64,000 bases of DNA from Calamus simplicifolius. Lineage: Eukaryota; Streptophyta; Magnoliopsida; Arecales; Arecaceae. The stretch covers positions 842,364-906,363 of the forward strand of contig UESW01004359.1 of the NCBI GenBank assembly GCA_900491605.1, read 5' to 3'. The stretch's first letter is position 1. Each line of letters opens with the position of its first letter. The notes below the pieces were generated by a model. It did not search any database. It worked only from the letters and a program-made list of their open reading frames with translations, and was not told the origin of the DNA. Shown here one piece after another: positions 46,657 through 59,560 of the stretch. The translations under genes were made by a program, and so were the position numbers.

Positions 46657-47154
46657 TGAGCTTGTTTCTATTGAGGGAACAGTTTTGTAGGACATCTTCG
46701 TTGGCATTTCAGATACTTATGGAATCTTTTCATATTTGAAATTTGTATTTTTGTGGCATTGATAGCTTTATGTTAATCTTTATGAAATTTGTAATGATCA
46801 ATTGTGGACAGATTTTAAACATTTACATCAGTTTGCATGAAGATGTTGTGCATACTTGTTGCACAGAGTAGGAAGACGATTACAATATCCAGGAACAATT
46901 TTTTTTTCGTTTTCAGTACATCATAAGGTTCAAAGATGTGAAACATGTATAATTATTATGTGTTAACATAATAAATTTTTATTATTATAATAATAATTTT
47001 TATAATAATTTTATGTTAATAAAATAATGTAAATATAGGTGTTGTTTGGGCCGTTCGATCTGGATTGATCTGGACCGTTTGATCCGAAATTAAACGGTCC
47101 AAATCAATTGTTGTGTTAGAAATTGCAAGGATAGTTTGGGGTTTAAATCAATTT

Positions 47155-47348
47155 TTTTGAGGGATATCCTCTTCTATCCCTCCAATCAAATACAACCAGA
47201 GGGGATAAGAAAAAGGTATCCCAGAGATTTACCTTTTTGCATTTGATATGATCCATGGGATAGCCAGGGATATCCCTAAGGATATCCCATGGATAAACTC
47301 TATCCCGTACACTTATCCAGGGATAGTATTTTTTCTATCAACGCTACC
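47155..47348. repeat. Right arm of the Pack-type element
   Basis: Homologous to the right half of the MITE at 7817-8140. Shares GATTTACCTTTTT, ATTTGATATGATC, ATGGGATAGCCA, TATCCCGTACACTTA-like and TTTTTTCTATCAA in order. Confidence 0.8.
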
Positions 47349-47351
47349 TAA

Positions 47352-50300
47352 AATTTCAAGTTGTAGGTTCGACTTGCTGGGTTAATCAAAGATGGGTTGA
47401 GTTTAAGAACCTTAGGTTCATCCTAGTCTCTGAGGACTAGATCTATGTTTTCATGAAAACTATGCCAACATTCTTTATTCTCTAGTCTCATTAATCCAAT
47501 GTGGATTAGGTCATGGAAAATCCAAAAGCAATTTCAGCCTTATTGAAATATTTTGCAATGCATGAACATTGACATTTAGAATTTGCAAGTTGGAGCACTA
47601 TTATATTGTTAAAATTCAAGAAAGATAGTGTAAGCTTCGAGAATCTAGCATCGTTAGAAGAAAAAGATAGATCAGCTTGTTAGCACCAATTGATTAACAA
47701 TTCGTTTGGATTAGCTATCGGCTAGCAGTTATATCGGCTACTCAAAAGGTGTCACAATAATCAATCCAACAACGACCTAAGTTACTAAATTTATTAGATG
47801 TTTAATGCAGATAATCTACGTTTAGTCGAGTTTTCTCTTATAATTCCAAAGAAAAAAAAAGAAAAAAAAAAGTGATATGTACGATAAAAACTATTGCCGT
47901 GTAGAAAAAATTTATTATCTCAATATGCAAATATTTCATGCAAGATATGCACCATTACGCATGTGAAATGATCGCTCTTGCCAAAGCTCAAACTTAATCA
48001 ATTCCTCAGCATTTAGATACCAGTGGACAAATTGTGTTAGTTCATGGTCATAAAAGAACTAGCCTTGATTAATTTATAAAATTTATATAGCAGTTAATAC
48101 AACAAATCTACTGTGATCAAATGTTGGACATTTGATCTACAAACATATATCATGTGACATGAGGAAGAAACTTGACTGCAAATCAAAGTGAACGGAGATG
48201 ATGTTCTACTTCGCTTTGGCTTTTGAAGAAACTCTTCTGATTTAATTGAAGTCAAAGCTAAAATACATAGTCATAAAGTGGCAGAGTTGGGAGTTCTTGA
48301 CTTTGAGGGAGCATGCTAATCCCTCAAAGCTAGCTGAACTCCTTGTGGTTGTGGTTGTTCTTTTGAGAGACTGTCTTCATGAAGTCCATCTCCTTCCTGT
48401 TCTCGTTCCATTGCATCATCAAGTTTAGTAGCTCTCTCGGCCAACTTGTTGCTCATTCTTGGAAGGTCTCGGATCAAGATCACCATCTTTGTTGACATCC
48501 TGATTCCATTCTCCTGTGTGTAGATCGAGGACCAAATTTATCAAAATTTCACCGGTCAGTAAAGAAAATAATCAAAACAAAGAGAGAATTTCTTAACCTA
48601 AGGATGAGCTTGGACTGCTATCTTCTCCTCCTCCTCTATATCATGGCCACCTCCCCTCCATGGTCGCCATCTACATCCAGGAGGTCGGCCTTAGCCATGG
48701 AGAGAAGAGGCCTTCATATTTGTACCTCATCAATACTTGTTGAAGAGTGCTAACAGCCAAGGAAGAATCATGGATCCCTTGGGAATCCTTGGCAGATCCC
48801 CCAAGCCATGGAGCTTGGCTTCTTGTGTTTGCCATGGCCGAGCAAGTATCAAAGGATTGCTAATGCTTCATGTTGGAGAAAAGAGTACACCGTTTGTGGA
48901 ACAACAAATCCCATTTTATAAGACTCAAATCTCTGTGAGCTGAGTGGATGAGCATGGAAAGCACTGGTGAACCGTATCCTCTATGATTTGCTTATGAGGA
49001 GTGGATTAATGAATCAACATCATTAGCTACCTATTAGGGATGAAATAATTTGGATAGTTCTAAATGAGAATTTATATTCCTTGGATCCCATATGTAAATG
49101 GCAACATATTGGGAGGATTGTTATTGGAAAAAATAAAAAATAAATTATAAGAGCCCAGGCTGGTGAATATTTACTTCTACACCAGTTGCGTAAAGATTCA
49201 AAGTATTTTATAGGTAAAGCTACAAATTAATAGATTGAATTGTCCCATGATCTGACCTGATCTTGACCTGATTAGACTTAACCAAAGAGATCTGTGGGTT
49301 GAGTAGGAATTGAAAATTAAACCTGATTTAAATTTTGAGTCAAGTCGGAATCTTGTATTTTTATCCAACTCAACTGGAATCGGATCTATTCCAATCAGTA
49401 AACCTTAATTATATAAATTTATTTTTCTTTATTCTAATTATTATTATAAATTTATTGAATAAACTCTAATTTAAACTAATTCTTCTTTTCACCTTAGCAG
49501 TGGGATCTTTTCTTATATTTCTCTCTAATTATATCTAAATATTTAAAATATTATTATTTATTTTGATAGATTCTTATTTATAATGTCTTTATGTATATCA
49601 ATAAATATTTTAAATAGTATAATTTATAAATATAATGATAATTATTTACTTAAATAGAATTAAAAGTTTTTGAATAAAAATTTAAGTTTAATTTGATTCT
49701 TTTTAATCTCATTTAAAATTTTTAATCGATTTATTTTGATTATTAATTATTAGATTTTAGCACAAAAAAATAGTTAAATGCTTGACTTAAATATAATATT
49801 TTAGTTTGACCCAAATAGGCTTGAATAACCCATTAGGTCTAAAATTCTTTCTATCAAATCCAAGCCTCTCAATAAATGTATTGCATTTGAGTTCAAAATC
49901 AAGACTTGAATATAAAACCAAATCGGACCGGAATCAAACATGACCCAATCTAATTGAACATGTTTGTAGCCTCATGTAGAGGACGAAGAAACTCAAATAA
50001 TATATATTTTTGGATGAGGTTTTGGGTTGTGATAAATAATATCATAGTAGATCTAGTTCGTAGCCCATAGAGACCAAAAGACACTATAAATTGGCTCTGC
50101 ATGTTTAGATTGGATTTGATTGGATTTACTTGTGAATTTGGATATGGATCCTTAGCCTAGTAACAATGCTATAGCTTGAACAAAGGTGTACTGAGTGTTT
50201 AACCTCATATTAATTATCTATTAAGGAGTTTCTAAGAATTTATTCAAGAATAAAGAGCCCAAATAACAATTTTCTAGCCCTTTTTTTTCAGATGAGGTCT

Positions 50301-51146
50301 TGGGGCATGACATAAATCTCCATCAAGTGTATGTAAAATAGAAATAAGCACGAAGGGAAGAATAAATCTTAAATGTTTGCATATAAGAATGGATACGATA
50401 ACTATAATACCTTCAATGTATGAATAGTCCCATATCATATAATCAAAAATATTATTTGAAGAGTTATAAGTCCAGTTTATTTACTATCAATTAGTTTGCA
50501 CTTGAATTTTTAAGATTACATAAAACCAACTAATAAGTTAGTTTGGCCATATATGGGTTTAAGATATTACAAATAGCATCAAAGCTGATCTGAATGTGTG
50601 GATGAATTAATCCAAATTAATTAATGAAAGATGAATTTGAGTTATAATTTTTTCATAATATTTTTTCTATCTAATTTGGGACTATCCAGGTTATTACATA
50701 AACCAAGTTTATCCCACTAAAAAAAATTCTCACACTCCTTGGATGTCAATGGTATAAGGGGGCTAGAATGGTGACAAAACATCCATCTAGATATTATATC
50801 GAAAGAGCTCAACAGGAAAGGGCGTTGCCATGGTGTTGTTGGTGAGCAAAGTCCAATATGAACCCCTTGACATTACTTGTGCCTATACTCGATGTCCATG
50901 AGCACAGCGTGGGATTGGGACTCCTTTGGCATGTAAATTGACTCGCAAGGGTGAACAAAAGAATCCACCATGTTGTCTTCTATAGACCTACATGGCATGA
51001 AACTATTTTTTTTTAAATGAAAATTAGGAGGGAACCCTTTAAGCTTTAATCATTATAAAATATTTACAATATATGAATGCACAAATTGAATGCTTACATG
51101 AGGAGATCAAGTGGGGAGACATTTTTTAAGAAGGGCATTTTGGGAC
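47352..51146. other. AT-rich intergenic region
   Basis: Contains one exon-like open frame at 48316-48513 (minus strand). The rest has no recognised genes or repeat families. Confidence 0.5.
48316..48513 (-). pseudogene. Exon-like open frame of unknown family
   Basis: On the minus strand CTACACACAG, a good splice acceptor, precedes an open frame of 65 codons that ends in TAG at 48316. It reads ENGIRMSTKMVILIRDLPRM, then includes KLAERATKLDDAMEREQE and a Gln/Pro-rich tail. The composition (amphipathic, charged) looks coding rather than random. It resembles a last exon, but I do not recognise the family and found no upstream exons. Could be a gene remnant or another captured fragment. Confidence 0.35.
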
Positions 51147-51151
51147 GGTAG

Positions 51152-51631
51152 TGTTAGAAATCTATTAATAATCTACACGAAATTGTATAGAATTAATAGA
51201 TAGGATCTTTGTATTACCTCCAGCCATTGCTTATGATCTATCGCTTCGAGAACCTGCTTCGAGAACCTTGATTGAGTGCTTCTAATCAATGAGCTATCGC
51301 ACACGATGGTGTATGCCCTCAGGATATGCTCTTGATCAGGGACCCAATATCTCTGCTTCCTTCTGGTTTTCTCTCTGTGATATTGTGTTATCGAATGTTT
51401 TTGAAAACCTTAGAAGGGATCTCTATTTAAAGAGATTTCTCAAATCCCCGCCTACTCCCATCAAAGTAGGCGTTTAACACCATTTAAAGATATCATCAAA
51501 GTAGGCATTTAACACCATTTTAAGAGATATTGTTATCACTCATTAACTAGTGGATGGCGTTGAAAATTATCCGCAAATGATTAAGCTATATCGCAATAAA
51601 ATATGACCATCTACTAAAACGAGATACTACA
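51152..51631 (-). repeat. 3' LTR of the Copia element (480 bp)
   Basis: Near-identical to 57608-58067 apart from small indels in the stretch with repeated AAAGTAGGCGTTTAACACCA. It is preceded on the minus strand by the purine run AAGTGGAAGAA (51642-51632), the polypurine tract. Confidence 0.92.
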
Positions 51632-52085
51632 TTCTTCCACTTGGTCCGTATATTTTATCTTAATCCATAATTCTCAATACTGAACAAGAAACCAAATACA
51701 TGAATCATAACGATAGGTCCTTTACAATTGAGTATTATCTTCTATGTATTACAATGCATTCAATTTCTTTACCACTTTTTCAAATGTGACAACATAACAT
51801 AATGAATAAACCATATGTTTATTCAGAATCCAAAATAAAATTTTGTCATTTCTTGAAAGTCAAATAATGTGTACACCTGAATGAGAAATAAACAAATAAT
51901 TGAAATAAGAGTTTCTTTGTACAAATTGTTATCCATGCAATTATATCATGGAACCAACTCCCATTCGTACCACATGATCCTTAAAATTCTTAATTGGCAT
52001 GCCTTTAGTCAAAGGATCAGCTATCATCAATTCAGTGCTAACGTGTTCTATGACCACTTTATTTTCTTTAACACGTTCTCTTATG

Positions 52086-55000
52086 CTAAATACTTAATGT
52101 CGATATGTTTACTTCGACTACCACTCTTGTGTTTTTAGCCAAAAATACAGCAGCTGAATTGTCATAGTACAGTTTAATTGGCCTAGTAATAGAGTCAACA
52201 ATTCTAAGCCCTGAGATGAAACTCTTCAACCATACACCTTGCGATGTAGCCTCAAAACAAGCAACGAACTCCGCTTCCATAGTAGAGGTAGCAGTCAAAG
52301 TCTGCTTTGCACTCCTCCATGATATGGCTCCACCAGCTAACATAAATATAAATCCTGATGTTGATTTCGAGAATCAACGCAGCCAGCAAAGTCCGAATCT
52401 GAGTAGCCCTCTATCTCCAAATGATCAGTTCGTCTATACATGAGCATGTAGTCCTTGGTCCCTTGAAGATACCTCATGACCTTTTTAGCAGCTCTCCAGT
52501 GGTCTAAACCTGGATTACTCTGATATCTTCCCAACATTCCTACTGCAAATGCAATGTCAGGTCTTGTACAAACCTGAGCATACATTAGGCTTCCAACAGC
52601 TGAAGCATATGGAATGTTGTGCATCTGTTCCCGTTCAAGTTCATTTTTAGGGCACTGGTTCAAAGCAAACTTGTCACCCTTCACTATAGGTGCAACACTT
52701 GGTGAACAATTTTTCATCTGAAATCTCTCAAGACTTTATTGATATAAGTTTCTTGAGACAATCCTAAAATGCCTCGAGATCTTTCTCTATGGATCTTAAT
52801 GCCAATGACATAAGATGCCTCACTCATATCTTTCATATCAAAATTCTTGGAGAGAAATTGTTTCACCTCATATAGCAACCCTTTATCATTGGTTGCAAGT
52901 AGAATGTCATCTACATATAGGACCAAGAAATAAATTTTGCTCCCACTAACCTTCTGGTATATACATTGATCCATGATGTTCTCTTCAAAACCAAAGGAAG
53001 AGATCACATCATGAAATTTTAATACCACTGACGTGAGGCTTGTTTCAATCCATATATGGATTTCTTAAGCTTGCAAACCAAATGCTCACTATCACCAGAG
53101 GAAAATCCTTCAGGTTGTTTCATGTAAACCTCTTCCTCTAGATCTCCATTAAGGAATGCAATTTTTCACATCCATTTGATGTAACTCAAAATCAAAATGA
53201 GCTACCAATGCCATAATTATTCGGAGAGAATCTTTCTTGGATACAGGAGAAAATGTCTCCGTGTAGTCGATTCCTTCCCTCTGAGTGAACCCTTTGGCAA
53301 CGAGTCTTGCTTTATATCTTTCAATGTTGCCTTGCGAGTCTTTCTTTATTTTAAAGACCCATCTACATCCAATGACTTTTACACCATCAGGCAACTCAAC
53401 AAGATCCCAGACTCAATTAGATGCCATAGATTCCATCTCATCCTTCATGGCATTATACCATAAGTTTGATTCCTTAGAACTCATGGCTTGTGAAAACATT
53501 TCAGGATCATTTTCGGCTCCAATGTTATAGTCAGATTCATGTAGATACACAATATAATCACTAGGAATTGCTGATTTCTTTATTCTAGTTGATCTTCTTA
53601 ATGTTGTGTCAATGACCTCTTGAGGAGTATCTTGCACAACTGATTGTTGATGAACAACATGATCTTCTAGATTACCATCAGCTTGTGAAATCTCAATGAC
53701 TGGTTGTTGAGCACTTATTTGAGCTTGAGGAGTGCTATAAATAACAACCAATCCCTCACTTGAAGTGGAAGCTGAATATCTGAATGATCTTTCTCAGAAA
53801 AAGCCAAATACTGAGATTGATCACTCCCACTGATCAAGTCATTCTCAAGAAATTTTGCATTTCTTGATTCCACAATCCTAGTGCTGTGAGATGGACAATA
53901 AAATCTATAACCCTTGGACTTCTCAGCATATCCAATAAAATATCCACTAATAGTCCTTAGGTCTAGTTTCTTTTCTTGTGGATTATAAACTCTTACTTCA
54001 GATGGGCATCCCCAAACACGTATATGTTGCAACTTGGTTTCCAACCTTTAAATAACTCAAATGGTGTTTTGGAAACAGCCTTGGTTGGAACCCGATTTAA
54101 TATATATGCAGCTGTTTTAAGAGCTTCAGTCCACAAGGATTTAGGTAGGTTGGAGCTGCAATCATGCTCCTTACCATGTCCAATAATGTTCGGTTTCTCC
54201 TTTCAGCTACACCAGTTTTGGTCAGGAGACCCTGGCATGGTGTATTGTGCAACAATTTCATTTTCTTCAAGAAACGAGCAAACGGACCAGGTGCTTGTCC
54301 ATTCTCAGTGTATCTACCATAATATTCTTCACCTCTATCTGACCTCACGATTTTAATTTGCTTGCCGCATTGTTTCTCTACTTCTGCCTTAAATACCTTA
54401 AAGGCATCTAATGCTTCGTTCTTATTATGAAGCAGGTAGAGATACATATATATCGTGAATAGTCATCAATAAATGAGATGAAGTATCTTTGACCATACGT
54501 CCATATCTGGACTACAGATATCCGTATGTATGATCTCCAGTATTTCTGAACTTCTCTTGGCATCTTTCTTGGACTTGTTGGTTTGCTTTCCCTTTATGCA
54601 GTCCACACAAGTGCCAAAATCAGTAAAATCAAGAGTATCAAGTACTCCATCTTTTACTAATCTTTTAATTCTCTCAATGGAGATATGACCTAATCTCCGA
54701 TGCCACAAAATAGAGAATTCTCATTCATAACACATTTTTTCATACCAGTTTGGGCGTGCATCACATTATAGGAGGTATTATTTTTCAAATTAATTTGGAA
54801 AAGATTGTCGAACAATGTACCATTCCCAATAAGCTTAGATTTATAAAATAAATCAACCAAGCTTTTATTAAAATTAAAGGAATATCTGCTGGTACAAGCC
54901 TTGACACTGAAATCAAATTTCTAGAGAAACTTGGAATATAAAATATCTTTTCCAAATCCAAAACAAAACCAGAATCTAAAATAAGTCTGCACGTCCCAAT

Positions 55001-55260
55001 CGCTTCCACATGTGAACCCATCTTGTTTCCTGAATAGATGCTTTGTTCACTTCCCAATGGTTTCCTTTGATTTAGAAAACCCTGCAAGGTATTTGAAATA
55101 TGGATTGTAGAACCAGAATCAATCCACCATGTGTTATGACATATAACCAAATTAGATTCATGACATACGAATGAGGTTAGAGTACCTTTCTTGTCAAGCC
55201 AAGCTTTGAATTTGAGGCAATCTTTCTTTATATGCCCTTTCTTCTTGCAAAAGAAGCACT
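52086..55260 (-). pseudogene. Copia pol: protease, integrase, reverse transcriptase, RNase H
   Basis: Minus-strand frames show the protease (WWIDSGSTIHISNT near 55130), integrase zinc site (WHRRLGHISIERIKRL with CVDC, 54708-54580) and integrase core (54447-54097). Next are its C-terminal part (54044-53715) and RT ([20 protein letters not shown] near 53360; catalytic YVDDILLA near 52910). RNase H has YSDSDFAGC near 52390 and [14 protein letters not shown] near 52270. A zinc knuckle CFFCKKKGHIKKDC (55259-55215) precedes the protease. Frame breaks are frequent, one of them an extra A in an A run near 53163. Confidence 0.9.
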
Positions 55261-55275
55261 TGGACTCCTTGTTTT

Positions 55276-55865
55276 CTATATGGATGGTACTTTACCCTTT
55301 CCTTTGCGTTTGGCTTTGGGAGCTTTAGTCTTTCTCTGAGTGACTAAATGTATACTTTCTCCCATTTCTAAAATCAACCTCCCTTCCTCTTGAACACACA
55401 TGGTCAGAAGTTCATTAATTGACCATTTGTCCTTATGTGTGTTGTAAGATATTTTGAAGGGACTATACTGCTGTGGGAGTGAGCTCAAAATAAAGTGCAC
55501 CAAGAAAGATTCTGACATCTCAACCTCTAGGGATTTCAACTGAGCCGCAATGTCCCTCATCTTCATGATGTGCTCACGCACACCTCCAACAGTAGTGAGC
55601 TTCATTGATGACAATTTGACATTAGGGTGCTAGCCAGTGCCTTATCTGAAGACTCAAATTGTGCATCAATAGCCTTCAGAAGTTTCTTGACATTTTTGCA
55701 CTCAGGAATTGAACCATGTATACTAGCAGAAATCTTAGTACGTATGAACATCATACTGAGGCGATTGGATCGCTCCCATCGTTCATACGCAGCAATCTCA
55801 GCCTGAGTGCTAGTAGATGTAACCAAATGTGGTTCATCCTTCCTGATAGCATAGTCAATATCCAT
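55276..55865 (-). pseudogene. Copia gag
   Basis: Starts MDIDYAIRKDEP at 55865 and changes frame near 55605-55614. It continues with MSSMKLTTVGGVREHIMKMR and a region reading LSSLPQQYSPFKISYNTHKD, typical of UBN2-type Copia gag. The C-terminal part is lysine-rich, ahead of the zinc knuckle. Confidence 0.85.
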
Positions 55866-57594
55866 GCACCCTAATTGAAGAAGAATTCTCTCCTTCCATA
55901 ATTATAATTATCACCACTTAAATCGGGAACATCACATTTTATATCAGAAATATTAATAGGCAAAATAGCTGCATAAAAATAAAATCATGTTCATGTAATT
56001 GAATTTGAGGCATATAACTTGATGTCATGTCTTACCAATGTAAACATGCAATAACATGAATCAATAACATATAATAACTACCTATGGGCTAAGTTATTAT
56101 ACCTAAATAGACTCATTAACTTAATGATGTGACTAACAAATTATATTCATTTCTTAATTCCTGTGGATAATTAAGAAAATAATTTCTTATCCTATCCTAA
56201 TTAATTATATCAGTGCAATAAAAATTCCTGTGGGATAAGATTCAGAGCATTAATAAAATTAATACAATTAATGTCATCTAACCTTATGTGATCTTTGCAA
56301 CTCAATATATAATTTTGATTAATTAAAGATGTTGTGGCTACTCCCCAATTAATCAAAATTATATTGACCACATGACATTTGAACTCCATTATATGCATAT
56401 AGATTAACCAATTTAGCATGATTATTAGGTAGTGATCTTAATCAATATAACATTTCCAAATCAAGATATGAATTAATCAAATTGGCCAGGCCAGTGAAAG
56501 AGAAGTAGGGTCCCCCGTTGCTTTCCTTAGGTCAGTCAATGGAACCAATTAAGTAACCACAATCTCTTTACTTTTATAGACACCAATTGACCAATCAAAC
56601 CTTGAAAGGATTTGCACTGTGATTTTTCACACTACCACCAAATATAATTTTATTCATGCATAAAATAAGCTAATATGCAAAATAGGAGACAGCAATATGC
56701 AAAATAGACGCATATCAATTATCTATTTAATACATTTTAAAACCATCATCATAAGAAAAAAATTTTATTAATTAAAACACGTCTGGCCGTAGCACATTAT
56801 TCCCTTGGGCCAGTCTATGCAAAACACCGTAGGCATAGAGACTCAAGAGGCGTATTTTAATACAAAAATTTAAACTTAAGAACAAATGATAAAAACAAAT
56901 CATATCACATGATATAATAAAACATTAAACATAATAGCATGCATTTAAAATTTAATTGAATGGATAAGATGCTATTTCATCCTCTCTTTTTTAAATTACG
57001 AGAAAAGCAAAAAAAAAAAATTGCACCTCTAAACAAGCTAGCCGAATAATGCTTGCCAACCACCTTCTTTATAATGGATATAATAAATTAAATCATATCC
57101 TAAAATTTCTTTATCCATATCATCTCCCGTTATGCTACAGGAGAGAAGAAAAGGCTCTTTTAAAATCGCGGAAGAAATTTTAACAACCATATCATCTCCC
57201 AGCGGCCAAGCACAAAAATAGAAAGAAAACAGTTCAAAACCTTTTATATATATATATACGGCTGAAATCACGTTCTTTCATTAAAAAAATCCATCCCTCA
57301 CCCGCAAATAGGTCCTCACCATATGGCACCGTAATGTCAGGGAGAGAGGATGTTCATAGCCACTTAACGTACGTATGGCCGCATCATAATGTCATGGTCA
57401 TTTAATGCATGACCATGTGTTTTTTAACTGAACACTTAAAGACTCTATGCAAGAGAAAGGAAAGGAAAAGGACGTTTCCGTTAAGCAACAAAAAAAAAAA
57501 ATTTACCAACAATAAAATAATAAGTTGTTCTTAAGGATTAAATTAGATCCCAAAATAATCAAATCTGAAATGATGGAAAGGCAGAGGTATTGCA
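55866..57594 (-). other. Long leader between primer site and gag
   Basis: About 1.7 kb of AT-rich sequence without gag-like or host-like coding signal. Unusually long for a Copia leader; could hold an old insertion, though I see no insertion borders. Confidence 0.5.
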
Positions 57595-57606
57595 GCTCTG
57601 ATACCA
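57595..57606 (-). other. Primer binding site of the Copia element
   Basis: The minus strand reads TGGTATCAGAGC one base inside the LTR, an exact match to the plant initiator methionine tRNA primer site. Confidence 0.93.
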
Positions 57607-57607
57607 A

Positions 57608-58067
57608 TGTTAGAAATCTATTAATAATCTACACGAAGTTGTATAGAATTAATAGATAGGATCTTTGTATTACCTCCAGCCATTACTTATGATCTACTGC
57701 TTCGAGAACCTGCTTCGAGAACCTTGATTGAGTGCTTCCAATCAATGAGCTATCGCACACGATGGTGTATGCCCTTAGGATATGCTCTTGATCATGGACT
57801 ATCTCTGCTTCCTTCTAGTTTTCTCTATGTGATATTGTGTTATCGATTGTTTTTGAAAACCTTAGAAGGGATCTCTATTTAAAGAGATTTCTCAAATCCC
57901 TTCCACCGCCTACTCCCATTAAAGTAGGTGTTTAACACCATCATCAAAGTAGGCGTTTAAGAGATATCGTTATCACTCATTAACTAGTGGATGATGTTAA
58001 AAATTATCCGTAAATGATTAAGCTATATCGCAATAAATAGGACCATCTATTAAAATGGGATACTACA
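57608..58067 (-). repeat. 5' LTR of the Copia element (460 bp)
   Basis: Partner of 51152-51631. Confidence 0.92.
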
Positions 58068-58072
58068 GGTAG

Positions 58073-58504
58073 TCTCTCTTAGAAGAAGAAAGTGTGAAGA
58101 ATTTTACAAAAAAAAAAAAAAAAAATTGTATTAGAAGATGAGGTTTGTTGATCCCATGCCACTTTTACGGAAGAGGAAATGAATAAGTGATGAGAATCAT
58201 AACATAATAAGAGAATTTGTGGGTAAGAGTGCAAAACGGGACTAGAGGCTCAAGGTGGTAGGACAAGTCAATAGGAGAAGTCTTTCTTAGCAAGACGGTC
58301 TCTCATCTGGAGATGGCCTTTAATCAAGTAAAAATCTTTTTTTTTTTTTTTTTTTTGGTACAGCCGCTTTAAACATTTCAAAAATCTGATTGTCAGATAT
58401 CAGCTTTGAACATGTTTTTATTTTAATACTTTAATTTCTTTCTAAAGCAATAGGAATGGATGCCTATCCCAGATTTCATTGAGCAAACGAAAAGGAGTAG
58501 TACC
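58073..58504. other. Spacer with a truncated retroposon tail
   Basis: A T run at 58337-58356 followed by GGTACAG matches the minus-strand 3' end of the SINE at 21688 (CTGTACC plus A tract). The sequence right of it up to 58504 is unassigned. An A run at about 58108-58126 lies to the left. Confidence 0.5.
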
Positions 58505-58544
58505 TGATGGGGCCAGTTGACCCCATAAAAAATAAAATTTTTTG

Positions 58545-59560
58545 GACGGCCCCAAAGGCCGACGGCTCCAAGATCGACGGCCCCAAAGGCCGACACCCGG
58601 CACCTCCAAGGCCGGCACCTCCAGACCGATGGCCCCAAAGGCCGATGGCTCCAAGACCGACGGCCCCAAAGGCCGGCATCTCGAAGACCGTCAGCCCCAA
58701 AGGCTGACACCCGACACCCGACGGCCCCAAGGCCGACACCCAACACCCGACGGCTCCAAAGACTGACGGCCCCAAAGGCGACACCTCCAAAGGCCGACGG
58801 CTCCAAAGACCGTCAGCCCCAAAGGCCGACACCCGACACCCGACGGCCCCAAAGACCGACACCCGACGACCGACGGCCCCAAAGGCCGACACCCGACACC
58901 GACAGCTCCAAAGACCGACGGCCCCAAAGGCCGACACCTCCAAAGGCCGATGGCTCCAAAGACCGACGGCCCAAAGGCCGACTACCGACGACCGACGGCC
59001 CCAAAGGCCGACACCTCCAAGACCGACGGCCCCAAAAGGCCGACGGCTCCAAAGACCAACGGCCCCAAAGGCCGACACCTCCAAAGGCCGATGGCTCCAA
59101 AGACCGACGGCCCCAAAGGCCGACACCCGACGACCGACGGCCCCAAAGGCCGACACCCGATGACCGACGGCTCCAAGACCGATGGCCCCAAAGGACGACA
59201 CCCGACGACCGACGGCTCCAAAGACCGACGGCTCCAAAGGCCGACACCCGACGACCGACGGCCCCAAAGGCCGACGGCTCCAAGACCGTCGGCCCCAAAG
59301 GCCGACACCCGATGACCGACTGCTCCAAAGACCGGCACCTCCAAGGCCGGCACCTCGAAGACCGACGGCCCCAAAGGCCGACACCCGACGACCAACGGCC
59401 CCAAAGGCCGACACCCGAAGATAGTCGGCCCCAAAGGCCGACACCTCCAAGACCGGCACCTCCAAGGCTGGCACCTCCAAGACCGACGGCCCCAAAGGCC
59501 GACACCTACAAGGCTGGCACCCCCAAGGCCAGCCTCAAAGGCCGGCACCTCCCAGGCGGC
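58545..59560. repeat. GC-rich minisatellite in the LTR
   Basis: Dozens of short, irregular units such as GGCCCCAAAGGCCGACACCC and GACGACCGACGGCTCCAAAG. The irregular order of unit types suggests repeated unequal exchange. Long open frames on both strands here (up to 339 codons) are repeat artefacts. Confidence 0.9.

Larger units (their letters stand above)
43551..47348. mobile_element. Pack-type Tourist/PIF-Harbinger-like element carrying captured gene DNA
   Basis: The left end GGCAGTGTTTGATA and right end TATCAACGCTACC are imperfect inverted repeats. TAA flanks both sides (43548-43550 and 47349-47351), a PIF-Harbinger style duplication. The first 210 bp match the left half of the MITE at 7817-8140, and the last 195 bp match its right half. 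Between them lie 3.4 kb of unrelated DNA with a gene-like 5' leader (43770-44030), intron-like DNA and the last exon of ribosomal protein L13a. The simplest reading is gene capture by the transposon. A nested insertion into a MITE is the alternative. Confidence 0.65.
51152..58067 (-). mobile_element. Complete Ty1/Copia LTR retrotransposon
   Basis: Two LTRs (51152-51631 and 57608-58067), TGTTAGAAAT...ACTACA, are flanked by the 5-bp target duplication GGTAG (51147-51151 and 58068-58072). On the minus strand the order is LTR, initiator-Met-tRNA primer site, gag, protease, integrase, RT, RNase H, polypurine tract, LTR, which is the Copia order. Frame breaks split gag-pol into about ten pieces. 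The LTRs are still very similar by eye, so insertion is fairly recent. Confidence 0.93.

Noticed and set aside
58476..59495. 339-codon minus-strand open frame rich in Gly, Ala, Val and Trp
   Set aside because: It is an artefact of the GC-rich LTR minisatellite; the opposite strand and other frames are also open with equally repetitive products.
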